NCBI RefSeq assembly: GCF_014656435.1 | Contig: NZ_BNCK01000001.1 | Span: 310,001-374,000 of the forward strand | Reading direction: 5' to 3' | DNA length: 64,000 nt | Source: Thalassotalea marina | Lineage (GTDB): Bacteria; Pseudomonadota; Gammaproteobacteria; Enterobacterales; Alteromonadaceae | Shown here: one piece after another, positions 43,062 to 50,947 of the stretch | Numbering within the stretch: the stretch's first letter is position 1 | Layout of the letters: each line of letters begins with the position of its first letter | Translations under genes and position numbers: made by a program | Notes under the pieces: model-generated | Told to the model about the DNA's origin: nothing | Seen by the model: the letters and a program-made list of their open reading frames with translations, nothing else | Databases searched by the model: none

Positions 43062-43393
43062 TGGAAGTAAATGCAGCAGTAATTAAGCAATTACGAACTG
43101 AACAAAATTGGACACAACAGCACTTGGCTGATGCATGTGGCTTAAGTTTACGTACCATTCAACGTGTTGAGCGATATGGTAATACGTCTAATGAAACCTT
43201 GATGGCTTTGGCTTCAGTATTTCAAGTAGAAAAAACGCAGTTAATTGCACCAGAGCAGCTTGTTGAAGTGATAGGAAAAACAGAAAGTTTAGATAAAAAT
43301 CAAGAACGTGTATTAATCGTAAAAGGCATGTTTTGTGGTTTACTTTTAGGCGTGTTTATCACGGTGGTTTTGCAATATTTAATGAACATTTAA
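43061..43393 (+). CDS. HTH (Xre-type) regulator with C-terminal membrane helix
   Basis: This 110-residue protein has an N-terminal lambda-repressor-like helix-turn-helix (IKQLRTEQNWTQQHLADACG, then LSLRTIQRVERYG) and a C-terminal hydrophobic helix (GMFCGLLLGVFITVVLQYLM). A membrane-anchored Xre regulator could transmit membrane state to DNA. It lies between two other membrane-linked small proteins in a three-gene operon. Confidence 0.8.
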   Translation: MEVNAAVIKQLRTEQNWTQQHLADACGLSLRTIQRVERYGNTSNETLMALASVFQVEKTQLIAPEQLVEVIGKTESLDKNQERVLIVKGMFCGLLLGVFITVVLQYLMNI

Positions 43394-43406
43394 AGGGAGT
43401 GGGAAA

Positions 43407-43538
43407 ATGAAAAATTGGTGGGCAACGTTAAGCAGTTCTGAAAAGTCAGCAATGCGTACATTTTTGGTTATTGGTGCTGGTATTGGTCTATTCGTGATAG
43501 GAATTAAATTAGGGCAACTGTGGGCAACCACATCTTAG
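43407..43538 (+). CDS. 43-residue membrane peptide
   Basis: ATG 43407 follows AAAGGGAGTGGG, an excellent ribosome site, 13 nt after the HTH gene. The 43-residue product (MKNWWATLSSSEKSAMRTF...) has a single hydrophobic helix VIGAGIGLFVIGIKLG. It was missed by length-limited ORF calls but its spacing, start site and operon position support it. Function is unknown; it could modulate the two preceding membrane-linked proteins. Confidence 0.65.
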   Translation: MKNWWATLSSSEKSAMRTFLVIGAGIGLFVIGIKLGQLWATTS

Positions 43539-43545
43539 CTTAGTG

Positions 43546-43577
43546 CACAGGCATTAACATATTTGTTAATGCCTGTG
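43546..43577. terminator. Bidirectional terminator hairpin
   Basis: CACAGGCATTAACA and TGTTAATGCCTGTG form a perfect 14-bp stem with a 4-nt loop between the convergent membrane-peptide and serine protease genes. It is followed by ACTTTT on the plus strand and by CTAAGC on the minus strand. Confidence 0.8.
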
Positions 43578-43587
43578 ACTTTTCACC

Positions 43588-44388
43588 TTATTTTGTTGAT
43601 TCATTGGTGATTTGATCAATCCAATCAGCGTAATAGGAAATACGAACCTGATAAGAGGAATTGCCAAATAATCCTGCGGTAAAGCTTTCGACATTACCTT
43701 CTATATAATCCCAGCTAAATAACCCAGCTAATTTCGCTTTACCATTATGTTCAATTACTAATGGACCGCCACTATCACCAGAGCCATCAATACCCTCCAA
43801 AGGCAGAGCACTTTTTCCTTGATCAAAACGGATCGACAACCACTGTTTCTCCGCACTCTCAAATTTATTTTGCATCGTGCGCAGTGTTTTAGTGCGTTTA
43901 GTTTCGAAAATTGCACCAGTCTTTCCGTCACCTGTTGCACCACGACCAAATGCAGTAATGATCTTTCCCTTTTCATCGAACGAACGGTTAATGTCAATAG
44001 GCTTTCTATTTTGAACTGGGCTAGATAATTTCACTAACGCTATATCATGGGTGCTTTTCATAAAAGTCATTAATGCTGAAGCGTCACCTTGTGTTAAGTG
44101 TTTTGGTGCCGTTTTAAACCCTTCGTGTTTAACCACTTTTTCGATGGTGTAATCTTTGCCGTCGATGGTTAAGGTTTTACCTTGATAATCATAAAAAATG
44201 ACATGTTGCGCCGTCACAATCCATTGTGGTGCGATAAGTGCACCATGCCCCTCATGTGGCATATCAATTAAGAAAGACGGTACTTTGTTAATGATATGTT
44301 CATTAGCTTTGGTATCTTGCTGAATGACAATAGCTTGAGTGCTAAAACCTATGAATGTAAATAATAATGCCGCTACAACTTTACGCAT
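43588..44388 (-). CDS. Secreted trypsin-like serine protease
   Basis: This 266-residue protein has a signal peptide (about residues 1-19, ending STQA) and the S1 protease catalytic triad: TAQHVIF for His, HDIALVKL for Asp, and GSGDSGGPLVI for Ser. It lacks PDZ domains, so it is not DegP-like. It is probably exported to the periplasm or the medium for protein digestion or signalling. The gene stands alone, convergent with the small membrane operon. Confidence 0.92.
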   Translation of the reverse strand: MRKVVAALLFTFIGFSTQAIVIQQDTKANEHIINKVPSFLIDMPHEGHGALIAPQWIVTAQHVIFYDYQGKTLTIDGKDYTIEKVVKHEGFKTAPKHLTQGDASALMTFMKSTHDIALVKLSSPVQNRKPIDINRSFDEKGKIITAFGRGATGDGKTGAIFETKRTKTLRTMQNKFESAEKQWLSIRFDQGKSALPLEGIDGSGDSGGPLVIEHNGKAKLAGLFSWDYIEGNVESFTAGLFGNSSYQVRISYYADWIDQITNESTK

Positions 44389-44411
44389 AATTTGCCTTTA
44401 TTTTAGTGATA

Positions 44412-44429
44412 AAGCATCGTTAGATGCTT
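44412..44429. repeat. Short hairpin upstream of serine protease
   Basis: AAGCATC-GTTA-GATGCTT forms a 7-bp stem and 4-nt loop in the gap between the SemiSWEET-like gene stop and the protease start. It may terminate the upstream gene or lie in the protease leader; there is no U tract. Confidence 0.35.
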
Positions 44430-44541
44430 AGGTAAAATAAAAGGTTTAAATTATCCATTAATTAGAGTGAGTTGCTCTTTTAAACGAATGCCTAAGGCAG
44501 CATAAATTGCGGTAAACATACCCTAGAAAAATCAACTTGCC

Positions 44542-44823
44542 TTAGAACAAGCTAATTAACAATATGGTTTGCAAAAGTAAGGCAATTGCATTGGTGATGA
44601 TGATTGCTGAGCGTTTGAAAAAAAGGCCATAACTTAACCAAAAAGCAAACACCAACCAATAACCGCTGACAAAACCAATCGACAGCCCCGAAGGTGTGTC
44701 TCGTTGCCATTCGTTAAGCACCTGAGTCAATTGCGCGACACAGCCTAAAAGTCCGATGATTATGCCTGCCAAGTCCCAGCGCTTTTCCAACATTTCTTGT
44801 GTCTGAATTGAGTTATTAGACAT
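44542..44823 (-). CDS. SemiSWEET/PQ-loop-like small membrane protein
   Basis: The 93-residue protein has three hydrophobic helices. The order (LAGIIIGLLGCVAQLTQVLN, then TPSGLSIGFVSGYWLVFAFW and IIITNAIALLLQTILL) matches the three-helix MtN3/SemiSWEET repeat unit, with PS in the linker where SemiSWEETs carry TKSxxGLS. It would dimerise to form a sugar channel. It overlaps the upstream HAD phosphatase gene by 8 nt, in keeping with sugar metabolism. Cargo is unknown. Confidence 0.75.
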   Translation of the reverse strand: MSNNSIQTQEMLEKRWDLAGIIIGLLGCVAQLTQVLNEWQRDTPSGLSIGFVSGYWLVFAFWLSYGLFFKRSAIIITNAIALLLQTILLISLF

Positions 44824-45463
44824 GAAACTGCTCCTTGAGTTGGCTAATTAATGGCAAATAACTAGTAAACTGTGCTTTGATGTTTTTGTGCTTAGGATAA
44901 TCAATATTGTCATTGCCTATGATGACAACATCGCAACCTGCAGACAACGCACTATTTATACCGTTAATTGAATCTTCAAATGCTAAACAGCGAGATGGAG
45001 CGGCCTTTAGTTGTTTAGCGGCTTCGGCAAAATGGCTTGGATCAGGTTTTCCTTTTTCTATCTGTTCAGCTGTTACCAGTATGTCAGGTATTTTTATTTC
45101 AGCGGCGTTTAAACGTTTAGTCGCAAGTGGCAAGGTAGCCGATGTTGCGATCCCCCAAGGCAAGTTTAAATGCTCAACTAAGGTTAAAAACTGGCTGGCA
45201 GCCTCTATTTCTTTTATCTCACTAATTTCTGTTTGTTCTAATTCATTTAAGCTTTGAAATTCTTTTACCGGGTCTAAATGTGGCGCAAATTCATGCAAAC
45301 AGTCTTTAAGTTGTGTACCTCGTGTTGCACGCAATACCGTTTCTAGGTCAAGCTGGTGATGATTACACCATATGGAAAAAGCTCGCCTTTCTGCTTCAGA
45401 TGAGTCTACTAAAGTGCCATCCATATCAAAAATCAGTGCTTGGTATTTTAAAAAATCGATCAT
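44816..45463 (-). CDS. HAD-superfamily phosphatase (sugar-phosphatase-like)
   Basis: This 215-residue HAD-IA protein has motif I FDMDGTLVDSS (nucleophile Asp14), motif II in IATSAT, the motif III lysine in KGKPDPSHF and motif IV FEDSINGI. It has the cap domain position and size of phosphoglycolate/hexitol-6-phosphatase-like enzymes. The divergent DeoR-type gene and the coupled SemiSWEET suggest a sugar or sugar-alcohol phosphate substrate. Confidence 0.9.
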   Translation of the reverse strand: MIDFLKYQALIFDMDGTLVDSSEAERRAFSIWCNHHQLDLETVLRATRGTQLKDCLHEFAPHLDPVKEFQSLNELEQTEISEIKEIEAASQFLTLVEHLNLPWGIATSATLPLATKRLNAAEIKIPDILVTAEQIEKGKPDPSHFAEAAKQLKAAPSRCLAFEDSINGINSALSAGCDVVIIGNDNIDYPKHKNIKAQFTSYLPLISQLKEQFHV

Positions 45464-45484
45464 AACTTTCCTTGATTTATATTT

Positions 45485-45496
45485 GCATGAAAATGC
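45485..45496. promoter_or_regulatory. GCAT-N4-ATGC site A, HAD promoter side
   Basis: The 12-bp element GCAT-GAAA-ATGC lies 22 bp upstream of the HAD start codon in the region shared with the divergent DeoR-family gene. Confidence 0.45.
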
Positions 45497-45590
45497 GTTG
45501 TATGCCTGTTTTGTGGTGTTTTTTAGTCAAAAGGTGCATCATGGTGCAACTAATTTACCCTTGATAGTGATAAAAATGCAAGTAAAATAG

Positions 45591-45602
45591 GCATAAACAT
45601 GC
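45591..45602. promoter_or_regulatory. GCAT-N4-ATGC site B, DeoR-gene promoter side
   Basis: GCAT-AAAC-ATGC lies 22 bp before the DeoR-family start and repeats the architecture of site A exactly 106 bp away. An additional ATGC half-site is at 45576-45579. These are candidate operators for the DeoR-family protein. Confidence 0.45.
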
Positions 45603-45623
45603 AAAAAAGCGCAAGGGTATATT

Positions 45624-46376
45624 TTGATCGCTGATAGACAACAACAAATTCTGCAACGTTTAAATCAAGCCGGCAAAGTTCTGGCAACAGAACTAGCAGA
45701 AGAGCTAGGTGTATCTGAGGATACGATAAGGCGTGATTTGAATAAAATGGGGCAGCTTAACTTATTACGGCGAGTGCATGGCGGTGCCTTGCCACTGCAG
45801 TTAGATGTGCCGGATTATGCCGATAGATTAGAAAAGAAGGACCCAAAAAAGCAGAAACGTGCTAATCAAGCGGTTAGTTTACTCAAGCCTGGGCAAACGA
45901 TATTTATTAATTCAGGTGAAACTTGTCGCTATTTAGCATTAGCTATTCCAAAGGAAATGCCTTTAACTATAGTGACAGCTTGCCCTCTGGTGGCCTGTGA
46001 ATTGGTTCATCACCACAAAGCTGAAGTGATTTTACTTGGCGGCGTGTTGTTTAAACCAGCGCTACGTTGTGCTGGGGCAATTGCATTGGATATGGTTAGG
46101 CGGATCAGAGCAGATATTTGTTTTATGGGTATTTGTGCATTGCATCCTGAGCACGGCATCACAGCTAAATATATTGAGGAAGCAGCCATGATGCGTGCGA
46201 TGATCGAACAATCAGATCAAACCATCGCCATGGGTGGAAGTGATCGTTTAGGGCTGATTTCTAACCATGAAATCACGCCACTTAAACAACTAGATGCGTT
46301 AATAACTGATAAAGATGCCGATCCGACAATGTTAAAACTCATTAAAGCAAAAAATATGGCAATTATCCTTGTTTAA
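45624..46376 (+). CDS. DeoR/GlpR-family sugar-responsive regulator
   Basis: The start is TTG 45624, with CAAGGGTAT before it. The 250-residue protein has the DeoR helix-turn-helix (LATELAEELGVSEDTIRRDL) and the C-terminal sugar-phosphate-sensing domain (GETCRYLA, ILLGGVLFKPALRCAG, DICFMGICALHPEHGIT). It is divergent from the HAD/SemiSWEET genes and convergent with galM. The effector is probably a phosphorylated sugar. Confidence 0.92.
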   Translation: MIADRQQQILQRLNQAGKVLATELAEELGVSEDTIRRDLNKMGQLNLLRRVHGGALPLQLDVPDYADRLEKKDPKKQKRANQAVSLLKPGQTIFINSGETCRYLALAIPKEMPLTIVTACPLVACELVHHHKAEVILLGGVLFKPALRCAGAIALDMVRRIRADICFMGICALHPEHGITAKYIEEAAMMRAMIEQSDQTIAMGGSDRLGLISNHEITPLKQLDALITDKDADPTMLKLIKAKNMAIILV

Positions 46377-46386
46377 ATGCCATTTT

Positions 46387-47478
46387 TTAAGCTTGAACAG
46401 AAAAACAATAACGAATTGTGCTATTAAACGGTTCGTTTGGCTCTAATAAGGTATTAGACAATTGGTGGCCATTTTGTCTGTTATTGGCACGTTGTGGCTC
46501 TAAGCACAACGCGCCACGTTTTTGATACTTAACATTATTTTTTCCGTAGTGACTACCATCAATATAGTTTGCAGTATAAAGAATCAAACTTGGCTGATCT
46601 GAATACATCGTTAACACTCTTCCGCTTATAGGTTCAACTGCTTGAGCTGCGTATGTCTCGCCGTTTAATACGTTATCATCAACCAACCAATAATTATCGA
46701 ATCCACGACCAATTTGAATTTGTTCGTCATCACTGTCTATGTGTTTAGCCAATGGCGTTAATTGTAAGAAGTCATGCGCAGTGTTTTTTACTGCCTTAAT
46801 TTCACCTGTTGGAAATGCGCGTTTATCCATAGGCAAATAGTGGCATGCATTGATTTTTATTTGATGGTGGTGAACTTGACCACTGTCATGACCAGCAAGA
46901 TTAAAATAACTGTGCTGAGTTAAATTTAATAGTGTCGTTTTATTGGTGGTTGCATGATACTTGACGACAAGTTCATTATCGTCCGTTAATAAATAAGTTA
47001 CTGAAACGCGAACTTCACCCGGAAAGCCGTTATCTCCGTCAGGGCTAATATGGGTTAAGGTTAATTGGCTATCGTTTTCCTGAAGGTTTTGTTCAACATG
47101 CCACAATACTTTATTAAATGCCTGGTGACCTCCATGCAGTTGGCTATCAGGTGTGTTCAATGTTAATTGATATTGGTGATTGTCGATTGATATCTTTCCT
47201 TGATCAATTCTACCTGCGTACCGGCCAACAACTGCTCCTAAGTAATAGGTGTCCTGTTGGTAATCGCTAACATTGTCGTACCCCAAAACAATATCGGTGA
47301 GTCTTCCTGTTTTATCTGGCGTAAATATTGAAACAATAGCAGCACCAAAATCCGTAATGGCAACACGCATTCCTTGTTTATTGGTTAATATAAAAAGCTT
47401 AGCCTGCTGACCTGTTGATGTTTGGCCAAATGGTTGCACCGATAAACGTTGTACATTGTATGTTTCAAAGGTGGACAT
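46387..47478 (-). CDS. galM: Aldose 1-epimerase (galactose mutarotase)
   Basis: This 363-residue beta-sandwich enzyme has the GalM-type motifs GRYAGRIDQGKI, QLHGGHQAFNKVLW (with the catalytic-region His), NLTQHSYFNLAGHDSG and a C-terminal LCLEPQRANNRQN with the catalytic Glu. It interconverts alpha and beta anomers of aldoses. It is 10 nt away from the convergent DeoR-family gene and belongs to the local sugar-metabolism group. Confidence 0.94.
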   Translation of the reverse strand: MSTFETYNVQRLSVQPFGQTSTGQQAKLFILTNKQGMRVAITDFGAAIVSIFTPDKTGRLTDIVLGYDNVSDYQQDTYYLGAVVGRYAGRIDQGKISIDNHQYQLTLNTPDSQLHGGHQAFNKVLWHVEQNLQENDSQLTLTHISPDGDNGFPGEVRVSVTYLLTDDNELVVKYHATTNKTTLLNLTQHSYFNLAGHDSGQVHHHQIKINACHYLPMDKRAFPTGEIKAVKNTAHDFLQLTPLAKHIDSDDEQIQIGRGFDNYWLVDDNVLNGETYAAQAVEPISGRVLTMYSDQPSLILYTANYIDGSHYGKNNVKYQKRGALCLEPQRANNRQNGHQLSNTLLEPNEPFNSTIRYCFSVQA

Positions 47479-47769
47479 AAAGACTGCTCCAAAGATTGAC
47501 TGACAGGTAAAGGTCTAATGTTTGATAAGTAACCGACCTAATTACCAATATAGTAGCGAGTCGTTGAAAGCAGTGATAGTGTTTTTGTTAATATTTTATT
47601 ACAAAAATAGTCGTTATTATCAAGGCCAGAAATCAAGGTAGTGTTAGCTGTTTTTACCTTTGAAAAAATTGATTTAGCACACAGACTTTTTTAGCTGTAT
47701 AGTACTCATGTTACTAATGTGTTAATTTTTATCGATAATTCCAATTTTATATTGAAGTATTTTAAGACG

Positions 47770-48240
47770 ATGCATACAGCCAAAATTAGAGAGGCTACAC
47801 TGAACGATTTACCTGTTTTGAGAGCCTTCGAGCAAGGTATCATTGAAGCTGAACGTCCTTTTGAGCCGCAACTAAAATCAGAACAAATACATTATTATGA
47901 TTTAGAGACTTTGATTACTGCTGAACATGTACATTTAGTTGTTGTGGAATTAGATGGCATTGCAATTGGCTCAGGCTATGTACGTATTGAAAAGGCGAAA
48001 CCTTACTTAAAGTACAATTTTAAAGGCTATGTAGGCTTTATCTATGTTGTTGCTGAACAACGAGGGAAAGGCATAGTAAAACTGATTTTATCAGCGCTAG
48101 AAGAGTGGAGCAGTATGCAAGGTGTTGAAGCTTTGCATCTTGACGTATTTTCACAGAATGCTAGCGCTATTCGCGCATACGAAAAATTTGGTTTTAAAGC
48201 CAATTTAATTGACATGCGAAAAATGATTAATGTTGAGTAA
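47770..48240 (+). CDS. GNAT-family N-acetyltransferase
   Basis: The start is placed at ATG 47770 (MHTAKIREATLNDL...), the natural GNAT N terminus; an extension to 47719 adds a hydrophobic stretch (LIFIDNSNFIL) without family support. The 156-residue protein has the acetyl-CoA-binding motif A, VVAEQRGKGIVKLILSAL, and motif B, LHLDVFSQNASAIRAYEKFGF. The substrate is unknown. It ends 11 nt before the TonB-like gene, so the two may be co-transcribed. Confidence 0.87.
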   Translation: MHTAKIREATLNDLPVLRAFEQGIIEAERPFEPQLKSEQIHYYDLETLITAEHVHLVVVELDGIAIGSGYVRIEKAKPYLKYNFKGYVGFIYVVAEQRGKGIVKLILSALEEWSSMQGVEALHLDVFSQNASAIRAYEKFGFKANLIDMRKMINVE

Positions 48241-48251
48241 AGGAGAGTACC

Positions 48252-49337
48252 GTGGCATTAAATACCAAGTCAAAAAACATAACAAAAATGGTTGTTGCAG
48301 GAGCATTATCTGCAACTGTGTTTTCAAGTGCAGCGTTTGATGATGCGACAGCATTATTAGCTAAACAATTAAAAACGATAGAACCCCCTACGCCGATAAA
48401 AAGAGTTAATCCTGACTACCCTAAGGAAGCCGCAATAGAAGGTAGAACAGGTTGGGCGAGGTTTAGCTTTATTGTTGAACCAGATGGTTCTGTATCTAAT
48501 ATTTTAAAGCTTGATTCTTCTGGCAGTGAAGACTTTGAACGAGCTTCGATTAAAGCAATTAAACGTTGGAAATATGAGCCGGCAACTGTCGATGGTAAAC
48601 CTATCCAGCGCTGTTTTAATACCGTACAAATGGATTTTGCTATGAAGGGCGATGGAAATAGTGAATATGCGGTTAGAAGACGTTTTAGTACAAAGTATAA
48701 TAATGCTCAACAAGCACTTAAGGAAAACAACTTAGACGAAGCTAAAGAACTAATTGATGAATTGTCGTCTATAAAGAATCGTTTCATCGCTGAGAATAAT
48801 TTTTTACAAACAGTTAAATCTGCATACTTTAAAGCCAAGGGGGATAAAATTCGCCAGCTAGAGAGTCTATCAAATATTTCTTTTGCACATGAAAGCAAAA
48901 AGTCAGAACCACATGAGTTTGCAGTGTTGCATCAGCAGTTTGTATTAGCAGTTGAGTTAAATCGCTTGAAGCAAGCTTTTGATGTGTATGAGCAATTAGT
49001 TGAATTACCTTCTGCAAAAGACTATTTGAGTGCTTACAAAGAAACCTTAGATAAAGTAACTGCCTTTGTTGCGAGTGAAAATAACATCGCAGTAAATTCG
49101 ATCATTGATGAACAACCGTTTTGGTCTCACACCTTAGTTAGAAATAATTTTACCTTTGCAAATATTGAAGGTGCTTTAAGTAAGCTAGAAGTACGTTGTA
49201 ATAACAAATTTCATGTGTTCAATATCAATGAGCAATCATCTTGGCAAGTACCTGAGTCTTGGCAAGGTTGCAGCTTAGTGGTTTATGGTGAAAAGGATAC
49301 GCGATTTACCTTGGTTGAACTGGCTAAGAGCGCTTAA
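48252..49337 (+). CDS. Periplasmic protein with TonB C-terminal-type domain
   Basis: GTG 48252 follows AAAGGAGAG. The 361-residue protein has a hydrophobic export signal (about 10-28), then a TonB C-terminal-like domain at about 40-130 (RVNPDYPKEAAIEGRTGWAR, DFERASIKAIKRWKYEPATV). It lacks the Pro-rich linker and membrane anchor length of a working TonB. A 230-residue alpha-helical region, likely TPR-like, follows. It may interact with an outer-membrane receptor or act as an envelope scaffold rather than energise transport. Confidence 0.78.
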   Translation: MALNTKSKNITKMVVAGALSATVFSSAAFDDATALLAKQLKTIEPPTPIKRVNPDYPKEAAIEGRTGWARFSFIVEPDGSVSNILKLDSSGSEDFERASIKAIKRWKYEPATVDGKPIQRCFNTVQMDFAMKGDGNSEYAVRRRFSTKYNNAQQALKENNLDEAKELIDELSSIKNRFIAENNFLQTVKSAYFKAKGDKIRQLESLSNISFAHESKKSEPHEFAVLHQQFVLAVELNRLKQAFDVYEQLVELPSAKDYLSAYKETLDKVTAFVASENNIAVNSIIDEQPFWSHTLVRNNFTFANIEGALSKLEVRCNNKFHVFNINEQSSWQVPESWQGCSLVVYGEKDTRFTLVELAKSA

Positions 49338-49375
49338 CCATAATTTAGCTATAACAAATTGATAAATAAAATAAT

Positions 49376-49405
49376 GGCAAATTATTAAGCAAATTTTAAT
49401 TTGCC
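49376..49405 (+). terminator. Hairpin after the TonB-domain gene
   Basis: GGCAAATTA and TAATTTGCC form a 9-bp stem with a 12-nt loop, 38 bp beyond the stop codon, followed by TTCTAT. A second, stronger terminator lies 75 bp further on. Confidence 0.5.
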
Positions 49406-49479
49406 TTCTATACTATGAAATGAAGCGATAATTCTGCTTCAAGTTAAGCATTTTTCCACTTCTGTTGTTTCATGAATGG

Positions 49480-49520
49480 CGCACCTAAACTTTTTTGGGG
49501 TTTAGGTGCGTTTTATTTTA
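49480..49520 (+). terminator. Intrinsic terminator
   Basis: CGCACCTAAAC (49480-49490) and GTTTAGGTGCG (49500-49510) form an 11-bp stem with a 9-nt loop, followed by TTTTATTTTA. It would stop transcription from the GNAT/TonB-domain genes before the SDR gene. Confidence 0.8.
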
Positions 49521-49555
49521 TATTGAGGTAACAGCCTACTCACAATAAAAATAAA

Positions 49556-50353
49556 ATGAATCTAGCGAACAAAACCATTTGGATCACAGGGGCCTCTTCG
49601 GGTATAGGTAAAGCACTAGCAATAGCTTGTTCAAAACAGGGCGCTCGCATTGTTTTATCGTCACGAAATACAGAAGCATTAGAGCAAGTAAAGTCGAGCT
49701 TAACGTCATCTCAGCAACACCTGATAGTACCTTTAGATTTAGCACAACCTGAGCAATTAAATGAATTGGTCGTTAATGCGATGTCGCAAATTGGTCGTGT
49801 TGATGTATTGGTAAATAATGGTGGTATAGGGCAACGGGGATTTGCGTGCGAAACTCAGCTAGATGTACAGCGAAAAGTGATGGAAGTAAATTATTTTGGT
49901 GCTATTGCCATGACTCAAGCGCTATTGCCTTTTATGAAGCAGCAAGGTCAAGGCACTATTGCTACTGTGGCTAGCGTAGCAGGGCTAATAGGTGGTAAGA
50001 GTATGGCTGGTTATAGTGCATCAAAACACGCAATAATTGGCTATATGGATTGCCTAAGAGCGGAAGAAACCATTAATGGCATCAAGGTGTTAAATATTTG
50101 TCCAGGCTTTGTACAAACCCAAATATCTGTCAATGCGTTTCGAGGGGACGGCTCAAAATTTGATGAAATGGCCAGTTCAATTGCTAATGGTATCGCCGTA
50201 GAAGATTGTGCCGATCAAATTGTGACGGCATTAGAAAAAGACAAAGCACAAGTTATTATTGGCAAAGGCATTAGCTACTGGGCGCCTACGGTGTACAGAT
50301 TTTTCCCTGCTATATTTCGTCGATTAGCGGCAGCAAAAAATTATAGAGAGTAA
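49556..50353 (+). CDS. Short-chain dehydrogenase/reductase
   Basis: This 265-residue classical SDR has TGASSGIG (about 11-18), NNGGIG in place of NNAG, the catalytic Ser in VASVAGLIG and YSASKHAIIG with the Tyr-Lys pair. The C-terminal half with VLNICPGFVQTQIS resembles DHRS7-type reductases of lipids or steroids. It is probably an NADP(H)-linked keto reductase of unknown substrate. The gene is preceded by a terminator and appears to be an independent unit. Confidence 0.88.
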   Translation: MNLANKTIWITGASSGIGKALAIACSKQGARIVLSSRNTEALEQVKSSLTSSQQHLIVPLDLAQPEQLNELVVNAMSQIGRVDVLVNNGGIGQRGFACETQLDVQRKVMEVNYFGAIAMTQALLPFMKQQGQGTIATVASVAGLIGGKSMAGYSASKHAIIGYMDCLRAEETINGIKVLNICPGFVQTQISVNAFRGDGSKFDEMASSIANGIAVEDCADQIVTALEKDKAQVIIGKGISYWAPTVYRFFPAIFRRLAAAKNYRE

Positions 50354-50442
50354 GATTTAATGTTGGACAAAGAGCAAAAAATTCTGTTTTCTTACAAGAT
50401 ACGTAGGTAAAATGCCGCGCTAAAAACGTTAACTATAAGACC

Positions 50443-50940
50443 ATGTCAGACAAGTTTTTTTATCAAACAACTTATACACTAGATAAAGCTTATTATCGAG
50501 AGTGTTTTGAGCAGTCCTCTAAAGCTAGAGCTGACTTAAAAGATTATTATAAAGCCATTGGTCTTAGTGCAGTGGGCGGGCTACTTGTTATCTTTACTGA
50601 TGTGAATCCATATGCGGCTTGGTTTCTGTTTGTATTGGGTGTGATAGAAGCATTAAGCGTGCGTTTTAAGAAACCTTGGTGGGTGACTAGGCAAATGCTA
50701 AGTCGAGCAGCAAATCACAATGTGCAACTTACCATTGATAAACACGGCTTTACGACCACTCTCATGGGCGAAAAACAGCATATTGGCTGGCATGACATTC
50801 AGCAACTGTGTCAAACAGAAAAAGGCTGGCTACTTCATACCAGTAAAGGAAAGCATTATATTTCACAATTGGTGCTTTCTGATGATGCCTGCGGCTATTT
50901 AAATAAAAAATCAGCTGCGCTTTCCAATAAAGCTCATTAG
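50443..50940 (+). CDS. YcxB-like membrane-associated protein
   Basis: The 165-residue protein has two adjacent hydrophobic helices (about 43-75, AIGLSAVGGLLVIFTD and AAWFLFVLGVIEALSV) followed by a C-terminal cytoplasmic PH-like domain (TLMGEKQHIGWHDIQQLCQT, KGKHYISQLVLSD). The layout matches YcxB-type proteins, for which no function is known. It ends 7 nt before the TauE/SafE gene. Confidence 0.72.
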   Translation: MSDKFFYQTTYTLDKAYYRECFEQSSKARADLKDYYKAIGLSAVGGLLVIFTDVNPYAAWFLFVLGVIEALSVRFKKPWWVTRQMLSRAANHNVQLTIDKHGFTTTLMGEKQHIGWHDIQQLCQTEKGWLLHTSKGKHYISQLVLSDDACGYLNKKSAALSNKAH

Positions 50941-50947
50941 TTCAACT

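Noticed and set aside
43546-43577. 14-bp hairpin considered as mobile or attachment repeat
   Set aside because: Its position between convergent stop codons explains it as a terminator.
44451-44519. 22-codon minus-strand open frame (MFTAIYAALG...) between the SemiSWEET and protease genes
   Set aside because: Too short and without a convincing ribosome site or context; could be a gene remnant, but no evidence beyond chance.
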